A stretch of DNA of 64,000 bases, taken from assembly GCA_036768485.1 (NCBI GenBank), contig JAVLUZ010000273.1, positions 128,963 through 192,962 on the forward strand, given 5' to 3'. The stretch is from Mermis nigrescens (taxonomy: Eukaryota > Nematoda > Enoplea > Mermithida > Mermithidae). Shown one piece after another: positions 43,321 to 54,807 of this stretch. Within the stretch, counting starts at the first letter, position 1. Each line of letters opens with the position of its first letter. Below the pieces are notes generated by a model. It had not been told where the DNA came from, did not search any database, and saw nothing but the letters and a program-made list of their open reading frames with translations. A program made the position numbers and the translations under genes.

Positions 43321-43860
43321 CGCCCCCCCCCCCCTAAGCCGGAAAAAAATTTTGAAAGATGATGCACGGAAAGATTGAAAAATTGTTTGTGTTTGACGTA
43401 AAATCTTCGAATTTTCGGCGCTTCGCCCCAGATTAGAGCTGCACACTTTGCAAATTTTACTACCCGGGTACCCGGCTATTTCATTACCCGGGTACCGGGT
43501 AATTCGGGTACCCGGGTATACCCGGGTAGGACCTTAGATAAAAGAGAATGCAGTGAACATCGTTTATTTACGGTTGACAGTGAGGTCTAGGGCAAAGTGA
43601 TATTTAAGCAGTAAAATTATTGAAAAATTAATGCAAGATTAAATAGAATCAAGGCTTTAATCTGAAGAATTCGTATGCATTTAATGAAATTTAAGTCATT
43701 TTCATAATTCAAAGCAAAAAATTGTGAAGCAGGTTTTGTATCTTCATAGCGTCATTAAAACATTTGCAGCAGGAAAACACATTGACGAAAAGCAATTTTG
43801 AAATCAACCGGAAATGAAAATTTATTCAAAAACAAGTCTAAGTCTATCTGGAGCTGACTG

Positions 43861-45159
43861 CAGAGACGTAGTCAGAATTTTGGTTCGGGGGGCATAAACG
43901 TTTTCATGTAGAATTTACGGCCTTTCTATTGACAAACAGTTCGGAATTCATAAGTGGCGCAAAGTGCCAAGAAATTTAGTCATTTTTTCCACCCTTAACA
44001 GTTTGTAGCTCTGTGAATACTAATAATCTGATAGAGCAGAAAATTATCAAATTTGTACAAAACAGTTTTGACAATTCAAGCTTCTAACAAGAAAACTGCG
44101 AATTACGAACTTTGACTGAAGATATTTTGAGTGATTCAGGCTTTTAAACGCAATGCTGGAGCTTTACAAAAAGAAAGAACAGTAACTGGCGGCGCTATGC
44201 GCCGAAAAATTTTGACGTTTTTGCACATTAAACTCAATTTATACCGCTTAAATCATACAAAACAGACAAATTAATGCCGGCGCGAAACGCCGGAAATTTT
44301 TAGAAATTCCTAACCCCTTTACCTGGCTTGTTCTCCCTAAAATCTCGTTGCACATGTACAACGAGATTTTATGGCTGCGGGACGTCTGAGGTGGCGAGCG
44401 GGATCCGGGGCAGAGTCCCGGAAAATTTTGTAAAAAAAACATTTTAATGTTAAATAGTAACATTAAAATTTTCGCAAAATCGGCCAAATCTCGGTTCGGA
44501 AGCAAGCTCAAAAACACTTGAAATTGATGAACTCCTGCATTGCAAAAACTGATCTGAAATGCGTTTTTCGACCTCTGCTGGGTACATAGCGCAGCAACGG
44601 GTCGCTGCCAATAAGATATAGAAAGATGTGTCCATGAAAATTTTGTTCTTACCGTTTTCAGGCCCATTTGTGGCCTTCTAATTAACAAAATGCAGTTCAT
44701 AGAACAAGAAATGCGCAAAAACATAAGAAAATTTGGCCATTCCTTCCAATTAAAATAGGATTATGTGTCCTTGTAAAGAAAGATAAAGGAAACAAAGAAT
44801 AGACAAACTGGTACACAAAAGACAAACAAAGCAGAGAATAGACAAAGTGGTTCGCAATCATTTTGCACTTTTACTATCCATGCGCAACAAGCATGCGCAG
44901 TTTCATTCAACGAACAAATAGTGCATTAAATTACTAAAGTGATGTGGAGTACTGGATTATTTTAGCTGATTCAAGCTTTTAAATTTGTTGGATCTATATA
45001 GCAATAAATAATAATGACTCGGCACGGAAAATTTTGAAGTTTCTACCTTTTTGAACTTAGTTTTCTGGACATACATCATTGCAACAAAAAAATCAACAAT
45101 ATTTATGGAAAATTTCGAGGGGCAGGTACCCCTAATGCACCCCCCTGGCTACGCCTATG
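43861..45159. mobile_element. hAT-type element B nested in A, perfect TSD
   Basis: The ends CAGAGACGTAGTCAG and CTGGCTACGCCTATG are inverted repeats. The TSD GCTGACTG is exact (43853-43860 and 45160-45167). The corresponding empty site in A' reads GGAGCTGACTGTATTTGG at about 52602. It contains hairpin motifs (GGCGCTATGCGCC near 44190). An inverted degraded copy lies at 62.04-62.53 kb. Confidence 0.93.
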
Positions 45160-45480
45160 GCTGACTGCATTTGGAACATCGATAGGCTTTGAACCAGGTC
45201 TAACTAAAACAGTTGCGCGCACGATGTGAATAAAAGTTGCAGTTTAAATTTATATAATGGTCACTGAAGTGAATGAATTATGAAAAAAGGTCGCTAAAAG
45301 ATAATTTCTTGTTTAAATTTGTTTACAATGAAGAATAAGAAGAATTCGGCACAAATAAAATAAAGTAACTAAAGAGCTGAATAATGGAATATGCCTAGAC
45401 CGTATGCGCGATATATTGTGATAATAGGAAATATTAACAGACTCGCTTATTTAACATTTTACGGTCGATTATATCAAATC

Positions 45481-46656
45481 TAGGGATGCAGCGGATACCC
45501 GCACCCGCACCCGCTATTACCCGCTTCTTTTTTGGTACCCGCACCCGCACCCGCTATTCCGAAATTTTGCTACCCGCACCCGCACCCGCTAAAAATATTA
45601 TGATAAAACAGCGGGTGGCGGATAATAATAATTAGAATTTACGAAAAGACAAAACGATTCTGAGGCAGTGGCACGTTAATGAAAAAACCAAAATGTATAA
45701 CAGTGTGTTCTAACGTACCAGTACAAATTGGAAAAGCGAACATCTACTTGTAATGAGTCATATTTTTAGGTACCCTCTGGACTGCAGATACATGTTCAAG
45801 CTCTCTTATGGTTAATTCCAATTATGCGAATTATGCTTTTTAAAAAAAGAAGGGTCTAGGTGCCAGTCTTTACATGCATCAGTTCAACCACTCTAGCGTG
45901 AGTAGAGATATTATGCAGCAATGTATTGTACATTGCTTTTTTAAGACGAAGTAGGACGTTTTGGCACTGCCGTTTTGGCGCCATACTCGTTGTAATATTA
46001 TTAATTATTTACATTTAATTTATGATTAAAGTATAATACAGATTCTGAAAGCTCATTCAATTCTCTACGTGATGGTACAAATTACTTTTAGAATATCTTT
46101 GAATTTAATGAGATAATTAAACGCATCTAAAAATACACTGGATTTTCTACAGTTTTTCAGTCGTACACAAATGAATACTCGTCGATTCTGAATATATAAT
46201 TTACTTAAAAATTGCTTCAAAATTAATGTAGTTAGAATATTTTTTAAGTTGCTGGCGCGAAAACGTCGTAGACCCTTTTTAAGAAGAGAATGACAACAAC
46301 AAGTGTCTAAACATTGTATTCTGCAAAGTGCAAATATATTACTCATATTGGTCAATGGTTCAATCATTGACAATTTACTTATCTTTAGTTTGCAAATTTA
46401 ATTCATTGAGAGAGTAGTCTGCAAAGAAAAAGACAATCAGCTTGAAGATTAATATGAATTTTGCACACAGTAAATAACTGCATTAAGCGGACAAAAAAAT
46501 GGAGCATTTTTAGCCCTATTTATATTATGCTATATCTCACTGCTAAACCCGCCACCCGTACCCGCTATTTTTAAGGTGCGACACCCCGCACCCGCTAAAG
46601 CAAAATTTTGGTACCCGCACCCGCTATTCCAAAAATGTGCACCCGCTGCATCCCTA
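45481..46656. mobile_element. hAT-type element C nested in A, with ACCCGC arrays
   Basis: The ends TAGGGATGCAGCGG and CCGCTGCATCCCTA are inverted repeats. The TSD ATCAAATC is exact (45473-45480 and 46657-46664). CCCGCACCCGC motifs follow each end. The empty site in A' reads TATATCAGATCACATTTAC near 52918. A minus-strand open frame of 102 codons (46065-46373) is unrecognised. The termini resemble those of hAT8 at 57987-59901. Confidence 0.93.
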
Positions 46657-48839
46657 ATCAAATCACATTTACATTGTGATTCATTCGCACTTTAGAAGCA
46701 ATATGTTTCTAGCTTTCTAATTCAATTCTTAGCACATATTGAATAACTGCAGTGCTAATTTTCCATTTTATATTAGGGGATTCGGGTACCCGGGTACCCA
46801 TAGGGTACCCGGGTAGTAAAATTATTTTCTACCCGGGTACCCGCGTGCAGCTCTACCCCAGATATAATATATTTCCCATAATTTTGACTCCATGCGCGGC
46901 CAAAGCCTGGCAATTTTAATATCATTTTGAGAGTAAGAAGAAAATTTTTTTTGAAAAGTTTGAACTGTATGATCTTAATAGATAAAGAATGTCTAAAAAC
47001 GTTGAGAAATGCGGAGTTTTACGAGCTATCCCGACGAATTTCCCGAGAATTAGACCAATTCATGTCGGGTCTGCCCACTCCTCCCGCTTGGACGAGATCC
47101 TGGATATGGGCCTGGTTGTGATAATGATAAAATTGTAAGCTTTTCTGTATTAATTTTGAGGATAATTTGATATTTATGTCAATTTTATTAGCCCTTTCGT
47201 CTGGTCTCTCTGAGACTAGTGCATGAATTCAGTCGGAAAACTTATTTCCTTATTACTGTAGCACTCGATTTTTTCCCTTGCCCGACGAAGTAAGTAGCAA
47301 ATTTCTCTTATAGTTCGCTTGTCGGGCGATGAAGAAATTGGGTGTTACAGTAATAAGCATAGGTGGGCAGCACCAAAATTCTGGCGGGGAGGGTGTAGGG
47401 GTGCAAGATTTTTCAAAGGTCAAAAAATGGTCTTGGAAAATGGTGGTATGGCAAAAAACACTATTTTTCAACACGTTTCTCATCGAAAGCTATCCATTTG
47501 CATCCAAAAATCGCGAAAAAAACAAAATAAATCAAAAATTGAATTTTGGATATTGGTGCATACCCCCCAAGTCCCCCCTCCCCGCACGCCCACTAGTGCC
47601 GCACACTTTGCAAATTTTACTACCCGGGTACCCGGCTATTTCATTAACCGGGTAATTCGAGTTCCCGAGGTGCCCGGGTAGGACCTTAGCTGGAAGAGAA
47701 TGCAGTGAACATCGTTTATTTACAGTTGACAGTGAGATCTAGGGCAAAGTGATATCTAAGCAGTTAAATTATTGAAAAATTAATGCAACATTAAATAGAA
47801 TTGAGGCTTTAATCGGAAGAATCCGTATGCATTTAATGAAATTTAAGTCATTTTCATAATTTAAAGCTGAAAAATTTTGAAGTAATTTAGAGATGTGGTA
47901 TACTATATGCAGTAAATTGCCTTTTTGTCATTTTTTTGTATTAATCTAATCAAGAGCCTGAAACAAATGAAGTTGCTCAGTGCTCGCCACGAGTGTTTAC
48001 GTTTTAATATGCTCCCGTACGATGATTAGAGCTTGTTAAGGGATTATATGTTTAACATGTCGGTCGTGCGTGGGCGGAAATAGGACCGACGTGTTAAAGA
48101 TATAACCCTAACAAGCTCTAGAAGCTTATTAAAGCGTAAACATTCGTGGCGAAGTAGTAGGTACTTCAATTTCAGTGATAATCCATAGCAATCAGAAAAC
48201 GATTTATTCATCAATGAAGATGTATTTGTTTCATCATCTTACATGATATGCATATTGGGCAAAGAAATTTTCATATTTCTTATCATCTGAGTCACTGTCA
48301 ATGGCAGCTGAGACTGTTACATCTTCTTGCAGCATTTCAGCCGCTTCTTCCGATTCCTCCGATGATGACAAGTCACATTTCAAGCTACTGTTCATTAATT
48401 TTGCTTCTTTGAGATTTTCCAAGAAATGATATAATTTTTCTTACAGTTTCGGGATTTAGGGATAAGCGCCGATAGTGGCGGATTTAGGATTTTTTAGGAG
48501 AGGGCGGTGTCCCAACTTTTCCCGAAAACAGGCAAAATAGCTGTTTCTGTTAAAATTGTTTTGAAACCTACATGAACAGAAAACAACTTCCAGGGGCCAA
48601 TTCATTTCCACTCGGAAATCCAAGTTCCAAGTTTCCAAGACTTTGAATTTCCAAGTTTCCAAGTGACAGTTCATTTGCTCATATAAAAATTCCAAGTCAT
48701 TAGCATTTTTCGACTTGGAAACATGTCGTTTTTCTCCAAGTCTCCAAGTAAATTTTCCAAGTTTCCAAGTGTCTGTCTTTTTGCTCTTTCCAAGCACTTG
48801 GAATTTCCAAGTCGGGCTCAGGGATGCAAATTTCCAAGT

Positions 48840-49430
48840 TTTATGTCACATAAATCGAGTTCACAATGCGCTGCGCTTGAGGGTAGGATTGATAAAAGCA
48901 ATGAGGAGTGTCACACACGCGTCTCTCAGTGAAAACGCTGTTTTTGGTGAGACCTGTCATTGTGTTTGCTAGGCACTGCGCTAAAAAATGTTGCCGAAAA
49001 CCACCGAACGATGAAGCGCTGTCGAGACAACATCGTTTGGAAAGGCAATTGAGGAAGGAAGGGGCCTCAGTACTGCGGGCATTTTCTGCGAGATTAACGA
49101 ATGAGAGACAAAGAAGCAGGCGTGGAAGGAGTGCAAGAGAAGACGCGCGCGTCGCTAACACAGAACTCTGGCGATTAGCAGGCACAGATTGAGACTTCAT
49201 TTTTGCTATCGCAAACTGCCATGACATTGATCAATATGGTTGCCGTGCAGATCGCACAAATCTCGTTCTCTTTCTATCGGCGAGCTTGATTAGCCAGTCA
49301 AGGTGCCAACCATTGCACTCTGCACACACGAACGGCATGCCAATGTTTTTCAGCTTGGCTGTAATTCGCTGCACAATCGCTTGGGCATTTCGATAGCCAT
49401 GTCAACGGAGTTTCACGGCGTCGTGAAATA
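48840..49430. other. GC-richer island with open frames in element E
   Basis: On the + strand an Arg-rich frame (48908-49192) reads LSRQHRLERQLRKEGASVLR and ends with a stop. On the minus strand (about 49410-49237) a 56-codon frame reads AQAIVQRITAKLKNIGMPFV, then CAECNGWHLDW and a stop. The CxxC...WHL arrangement resembles small zinc-binding proteins. Neither is recognised. Their composition differs from the AT-rich surroundings, so captured gene fragments are possible. Confidence 0.35.
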
Positions 49431-50339
49431 AATGTCTGGCAATGACATCGACAAATTCGTGAAATAGCGGTGCAAACCGGTTGCTTTAGAGGCTACTTCT
49501 GAAAAGTATGCTTTTGTCTTCCTCTAGTTTCTGCTATCATGCAGTGTTGTTGGCTGCTATGGCCCGCCTCTCTGGATTTGGCTAAATGGAAGCTCCTTTA
49601 ACATTCAATTGCTCTATATCTCAGAAGTTTCGTCGGGACGAGCTCGCATAGATCCGCATTTTTCGAGCGTTTTTCAGCATGCTCTGCCCATTACAATAGT
49701 AAAAATTTGGACATGTTTTTTGATTGTATGTGCCTTTCTCTGCTCAAGAAGGCTATAAAATGTGTCATTTTTGGTCGCGTTTGAGCCAAAATTCTAACTG
49801 AATGCGCCATCAGCCTTGGCGTGGAGCCGTCCGAAAATTTGAAGATTTTTGCGAAGCAGGGACGTGCGATCTTTTCATCGTACCAGTGTATTATGTCTAC
49901 CTCTCAAGATTGTCTCAAACAAGGAGGATGGGCACTGCGTCTCCCCCTGGCTGCCCTGAAATACGGCCCTGTTGGCTGGTGCGAGATGAAGTTGGGATAT
50001 TAAAGGTTTTATACTTTTTCTGATGTTGACTTGAGTAGCTTTATTATAAAGGTTAAATACCTTGAAATTTGAACGAATTAACGTATTTTTCAAAGCGCAT
50101 TGAGACTTTGTATCCGAGAACTATTTTCTTTTTCTTCGTCTCAGCTAATATTCATTATGTCTCAGACTCGAGATTTTTAAACAAAACGGGAGAAAACCTA
50201 AGAAATTCAATTCGAAAAAATGATAATATTCAAATACGTACCTTTTTACTTATTATTAAAAAAATAATTACACTCGCATAATGATTTATGTGGATTTTTA
50301 AATGTCACAGGTTTATTCCGATAGAGTTGAAAAATATCA

Positions 50340-50480
50340 TATTTATTTATTAATATATTATTATGTATTATTATTATTATTATAATTACTACTATTATAA
50401 TTATTTATTATTATTATAATTATTGATTTTTAATTATTCATTATTGATCAATTATTAATTATTATTCGATGTTGTCTTAA
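50340..50480. repeat. ATT/TTA-rich low-complexity tract
   Basis: Imperfect repeats of ATT and TTA units. Confidence 0.85.
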
Positions 50481-50552
50481 AATAAATCGACAAAAAACTT
50501 GTTATTTTGCATGCTAAGAGAACAATAATTATACCACGAGTATCGTTGACGA

Positions 50553-51285
50553 CACTGTTTTTTTTTGTACGAGCCTCTTTGTACATGTACAAAGATCTCC
50601 GGAAAAGTCTTTGTACGAGCGAAAATTTTTTTGTACATATAACGTATCGATATGCAATTGAATGTACACATTTTTACATACTACTAGATTGTTGTCCGTA
50701 ACCCGCACGCTTCGCAAAAGGTGTAACTTTCTCCAAAATTCAGTTGGTTATATTAGTTCGGCCCGAAACGCCAAAATTTTCATGAGTCTTAGGTTGAAAT
50801 TACACATAAAATTCGACTCAGCAAGTTAAAACGACTTGTGTTACACAATTATAAATAATAAGCGGTTGCAATGTGCTGAATGAATCTCATAATAGACACC
50901 AATTTGCTTATGAATTTGATGCAACGCAAGTCAATTTTATCTTCAAATGGCAGAAAACAGTGCAAAGTTGTTTAATAGTTCTTTTTTCTGCATAAAATCT
51001 TTATAAAACAGTGGAAATAGATGTAAAAGATGCTTCAATCTGTACAAAGATGTTTACAGATAGATTTTGGAGTGTTAAATGCCCGCGCTTGGAGCTAAAT
51101 AGAATGTAATTATGATACTCGGCGCGAAGCGCCGAAAATTTTAGAAATTTTGCTAAAAAATACTCCAAAAAACGTTAAAATTACTATTACTTTGCCCCAA
51201 AAAGTCTTTGTACATTGTACAAAGATGGCTCCGAAAATCTTTGTACGAGCCTCAAAATCTTTGTCTCGTACAAAAAAAAACAGTG
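50553..51285. mobile_element. Family F hAT-like element F1, nested in E, perfect TSD
   Basis: The ends CACTGTTTTTTTTTGTACGAG and CTCGTACAAAAAAAAACAGTG are near-identical inverted repeats. The TSD GTTGACGA is exact (50545-50552 and 51286-51293). The palindromes TTTGTACATGTACAAAG and TTTGTACATTGTACAAAG lie near the two ends. The hairpin CGGCGCGAAGCGCCG is at 51120-51134. Confidence 0.94.
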
Positions 51286-51947
51286 GTTGACGACATAGCA
51301 AAATGCACTAGAGGCCAGGCATTGAAGTCCAATTAAAATTTTCTGATCGATTGTCAAATCACTGTTTCGTATTCCAGCGGTTTTAAAATATGGGACATTC
51401 GTTCCATTAGTAATCTAGCGTGAGATGGCGTGAGTCTAAAGCGCTCTTTGAACTGTATCAGTGGCAAATAAAAATTTATTCTCTCCTTGTAATTTTTTGT
51501 AATACCGATTTGCTCATCGTCAGATGTATCATCCATTTAGAAGGTCCCGACAAACTTACATCGCCAAACAATATGTACAAGATCGACTTAACGCGATTGG
51601 AAAATTTTTTACAACTGAAAATCGACTGGGAAAAAATAATGCTTTTTCCAAGTAAATTTTCCAAGACTTGGAATCCAAGTAAAAAATTCAGAAGCAAATG
51701 AACCGACTCTTGGAAAAATGCACTATTACTTGGGAAAAACACTTAGAAATTCCAAGTCTTGGAACTTGGAAAACCGAGCTGCAAATAAATCACAACTTGG
51801 AAAAAGCCGGTTTTCCAAGACTTGGAACTTGGAATTTCAAGGAGGAAAATGACGGAGCAAATAAAGTGAGACTTGGAAAATTTTGCGTTCTTCCAAGACT
51901 TGGATCTTGGGACTTGGAATTCCAAGTGGAAATTAATTGGCCCCAGG

Positions 51948-52389
51948 CAGTGTTTTTTGTACAAGGTCCGTTTGTACATGTACAGAGATGGAACCTAAAA
52001 GTCTTTGTACATTTTGTACACACAAATTTTTGTGTACTATGATATAGTACGTAGCGACCTTAGTGTGGTAAAAACAGAGTTGTTCGACCTTTGGTAGTGT
52101 ATTTCGGCTTATTCCTGGTTTTATGAAGGCACAAAGCATTAAGAATCGTCTTAAAATGGCGCAAAGCGCCGAAAAATTTGATCATTTTCATTTCGAAATG
52201 CTATTTGTGCTATTATAAATATAATAGGACACACAATTATTCATTTCGGCGCGAAGCGCCGAAAAGTTTTGCGAATTTCACACTTTTTTGTAGTTATTTT
52301 CTTCCCAAAAGCCTTTGTACATGTACAAGGCCTGTCATGAAAAGTCTTTGTACGTCGGGAAAAATCTTTGCCGAATACAAAAAACCGTG
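51948..52389. mobile_element. Family F hAT-like element F2, next to E
   Basis: The ends CAGTGTTTTTTGTAC and GTATTCGG-type reverse, seen as CCGAATACAAAAAACCGTG, are inverted repeats. The palindromes GTTTGTACATGTACAGAG and CTTTGTACATGTACAAGG mark the ends. The right flank CTTCCAGG equals the left flank of E. The left flank is CCAGG preceded by the end of E. Confidence 0.85.
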
Positions 52390-53433
52390 CTTCCAGGTCG
52401 TAGCGCCGGAAAAATTTGAGGAATTATGGTCACTGACGGCCAAGAATCATTGCAGATTGCATATCCTTTCTTTATCTCGCCAAATTTTTTGACCAATAGG
52501 GGCAGGGGCGGCCGCCTCTTCCCGCCCCCTTTAATCCGCCCCTGAGCGCCGATTGCTTAATACATAGCCTGCAAAAAAACAATTTGTTATTCAAAAACAA
52601 GTGGAGCTGACTGTATTTGGAACACTGATAGACTTTGAACCAAATCTAACTAAAACAGTCGTGCGCACTTTGTGAATAAAAGTTCCAGTTTAAATTTATA
52701 TAATGGTCACAAAAGTAAATGCATTAGAAAAAAAGCGTCGCTAGCAGATAATTTCTTGTTTAAATTTGTTTACAATGGAGAATAAGAAGAATTCGTCACA
52801 AAAGAAAAATAATGTAATTAAAGAGCTGAATAATGGAATTTTCGCAGACCGTGTGCGCGATATTTTGGGGCAATAGGAAAGATTAACAGACTCGCTTGTT
52901 TAACATTTACGGTTGATTATATCAGATCACATTTACATCGTGATTCAATCGCACTTAAGAAGCAATATGTTTCTAAGTTTCTAATTCAATTCTTAGCACA
53001 TATTGCATAACTGCAGTGCTAATTTTCCATCTTATATAAGGGGATTCGGGTACGCGGGTAGTAAAATTATTTTCTACCCGGGTATACTCGGGTACCTGGT
53101 AGAAAATACTCTAGGCCCACATGTGGTAATAAGGACATTGGTTCGGCTGAGCGTATTTATGTACTAGGTTAAAAAATATATTATTTTTAGATGCAAGAAT
53201 CTTAGACTTTAATTTTACTCGCTCTGCTACATTTTATAATTTTTGACCAAAAAACGCCGATTTTCACTAAAAAGAATACCTACAAAGTTAGCTAAATTGT
53301 TTTTCGAAAATTGATAATCTGGAAATTTTTTTTAATTTGCAATTTGCCTGAATCGGCTTAAGACCGACCTTGTTAGATGTGTTTTGTATCTCAAAATCTT
53401 TTATGTGAATTAGTATCAGGGCTGCGTCGCATC

Positions 53434-53689
53434 CACACATGGGCGTGGGGGGATCTGGACCGCCCCCCAGAAGCAAAAGACCCCCCCCAGAAATCAAAAG
53501 ACCCCCCCCAGAAATCAATTTTTGAAATTTTTTTTCGTTTTTTCGCAATTTTTTGATGCCAATGGATAGTGCTTGATGAGAAACGTCGAAAAATGGTGTT
53601 TTTATCGCCATATCACCATTTTTAAGGCCATTTTTTGACCTTCAAAAAATCTTGGACCCCCCGCAGAATTTTCTTGCTGCCCACGTATG
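53434..53689. mobile_element. Family G MITE, inverted copy, perfect TSD
   Basis: The ends are CACACATGGGCGTGGGG and TGCCCACGTATG. The TSD GTCGCATC is exact (53426-53433 and 53690-53697). It lies 170 bp upstream of CHIC exon 3. Confidence 0.92.
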
Positions 53690-53859
53690 GTCGCATCCAT
53701 TTAACCCCCTTCCGATAAAGTCAATTGCTGCGCATGTACTCCCGACAATGTATTGAAGCCGTGTTCTAGTCAAGCTTTATGGCTGGCTGTGAATCGCGGC
53801 AGCCTCGAAGCTTATATAACTGCTAACTGCCTAATGTTTTTACCTGCGCATTTTTTCAG

Positions 53860-54015
53860 GTGGCTCCGGAAGAATACAGAAGCACTGTGCACAGAGTGAA
53901 CAATATCCTTAGAAAGAGCATGCCTCTTAATTTTCGGTGGTTATTCTGCGGTTGTCTATTTTGTTGCTGTACACTGGGTTGTTCCATGTGGCCAGTAGTT
54001 TGCTTGAGCAAACGC
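53860..54015 (+). CDS. CHIC: CHIC1/2-like protein, exon 3 with the cysteine-rich hydrophobic core
   Basis: Acceptor TTTTTTCAG and donor CGC|GTAAGT bracket 52 codons in phase 0. It encodes VAPEEYRSTVHRVNNILRKS, then [20 protein letters not shown] and CLSKR. Human CHIC2 has VAPEEFK...[41 protein letters not shown], so this is unmistakable. The eight clustered cysteines in a hydrophobic context form the CHIC motif. In vertebrates this region is palmitoylated and holds the protein on membranes, so the same is expected here. Confidence 0.98.
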
Positions 54016-54690
54016 GTAAGTTTATCCGTAACTTCAACTTAGTACGTAATACATAGTATATACTGCTAGCGAAGTAGCCCTTAAAGCTTAAATTGTACTT
54101 GAAAAATAGCTAAAAAATAATTATGTAAAGCAGATTTTATTTAAATGAGAATATGCGGAGATCCAATCCTGGGCAGTTTTTTGAAGAGCGAAACATCCGT
54201 GACTGATCTTTAATAGAGGTGCCTGAACTTGATCCAGAAAAATGAAGCTGTTGCCCAAAAAAGTCAGAGATGATGAAATATTTAAACTTCTGGGCACGGA
54301 ATACGACCATATCTGCACAGCATGGCCGATCTGGTGGGTCAGCCGGTCTGGGGGGTCACAAATTGAGCTTTATTGATCAAAAGACATCAAAAAATGGCAT
54401 AAGCGCTAAAATAGCGTCAAAGCTACGCTACTACACTGTTTATGTTCAATTTGAAGCATTTTTGAAAAAACTTTTCAATTTTCATCAGTTTTCGGCCTTC
54501 ATTTTGTCTCATTTCCCCCACAAAATTTTCCATTTTTCTATTATGGGGCCAACCCACGTGTATGCCTGGATGCGACCGACAATGGCGGGGATCCCTAACC
54601 CACTTGGTGCATGATTAGATTACTGTACTATTAGTAGTTAAGTATAATTATATTGCCATGCATCCATTCTCGCGAATTTTCCGTTTTAAG
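54016..54690. other. CHIC intron 3 with a family H copy
   Basis: A family H MITE occupies about 54308-54575 (TATCTGCACAGCATGG to GTGTATGCCTGG). Its flanks agree only partly. The remainder is AT-rich. Confidence 0.65.
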
Positions 54691-54807
54691 ACTATAAGGT
54701 CGATAGAAAAAACGCTTGACTGGGAAAATAACCATCTTTATAACAAGCTGGGCATTCACTGGAAGTTACAAAAGTACAAAAGCGATTCGAGCAATATGAC
54801 GGAATAC
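54691..54807 (+). CDS. CHIC: CHIC1/2-like protein, exon 4
   Basis: Acceptor TTTTAAG and donor TAC|GTAAGT bracket 39 codons in phase 0. The product is TIRSIEKTLDWENNHLYNKL, then GIHWKLQKYK and SSNMTEY. Human CHIC2 reads [30 protein letters not shown]...NNMMEY here. The open frame continues past the donor to 54918, but the CHIC C-terminal exon at 56908 shows that this is intron. Confidence 0.97.

Larger units (their letters stand above)
43434..46855. mobile_element. hAT-type element A with CCCGGGTA arrays, perfect TSD
   Basis: The ends TAGAGCTGCAC and GTGCAGCTCTA are perfect inverted repeats. The TSD CCCCAGAT is exact (43426-43433 and 46856-46863). TACCCGGGTACCC motifs cluster inside both ends (43460-43530 and 46785-46845). 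The diverged relative A' at 47.59-53.11 kb lacks B and C and so provides empty sites for both. Confidence 0.94.
43039..47114. mobile_element. Element M (family K-like hAT), outer shell of a three-level nest
   Basis: It starts CAGGGCCTTATTTAGG and ends CCTGGATATGGGCCTG. The 8-bp TSD GTTGTGAT is exact (43031-43038 and 47115-47122). Its own sequence is only the first and last few hundred bases. The rest is a family G copy (about 43071-43320) and element A (43434-46855), which holds B and C. Confidence 0.9.
48594..51942. mobile_element. hAT-type element E nested in D, with TTCCAAG/CTTGGAA arrays
   Basis: The ends GGCCAATTCATTTCCAC and GTGGAAATTAATTGGCC are inverted repeats. TTCCAAGTCTTGGAA-type motifs fill about 240 bp inside the left end and 300 bp inside the right end. 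The left flank CTTCCAGG (48586-48593) recurs after F2 at 52390-52397. Element F1 is inserted at 50553. A GC-richer island with coding-like frames lies at 48.84-49.43 kb. Confidence 0.85.
48473..52544. mobile_element. hAT-type element D nested in A', TSD AGCGCCGA
   Basis: The ends TAGTGGCGGATT and AATCCGCCCCTG are inverted repeats. AGCGCCGA is exact on both sides (48465-48472 and 52545-52552). Only about 120 bp at each end is its own; element E and F2 fill the middle. Confidence 0.9.
47594..53113. mobile_element. hAT-type element A' (relative of A), inserted in family G, itself invaded
   Basis: It starts TAGTGCCGCACACTTTGC, matches A from its left end to about 47880, and matches again from about 52555 to 53113, where it ends in a diverged ACTCTA. 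CCCGGGTA motifs lie at both ends. Flanks ACGCCCAC and GGCCCACA suggest a TSD shifted by one base. A minus-strand acidic frame at 48234-48422 (SSSEESEEAAEML, DSDSDDKKYENF) may be a transposase tail remnant. Elements D, E, F1 and F2 are nested inside. Confidence 0.85.
47358..53125. mobile_element. Family G MITE split by a 5.5-kb nest, perfect TSD
   Basis: It starts CATAGGTGGGCAGCACC and its last 11 bases, GCCCACATGTG, are found at 53115-53125. The TSD GTAATAAG is exact (47350-47357 and 53126-53133). Without the inserted A' element it would be about 250 bp, the normal family size. Confidence 0.88.
39197..53859. other. CHIC intron 2: 14.7 kb, mostly nested DNA transposons
   Basis: The order is family F (39388-40464), family N with a (TA)n tract and hAT5 (40.62-41.96 kb), family R fragment, element M containing A, B and C (43039-47114), and family G containing A', D, E, F1 and F2 (47358-53125). 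A last family G follows (53434-53689). Unassigned pieces are 41.96-42.62 kb and 47.13-47.35 kb, where no gene was seen. Confidence 0.85.

Noticed and set aside
46065..46373. 102-codon minus-strand frame in element C as a transposase
   Set aside because: No hAT motif (no SxSSERxF or zinc-finger pattern) can be seen; it is more likely chance in AT-rich DNA.
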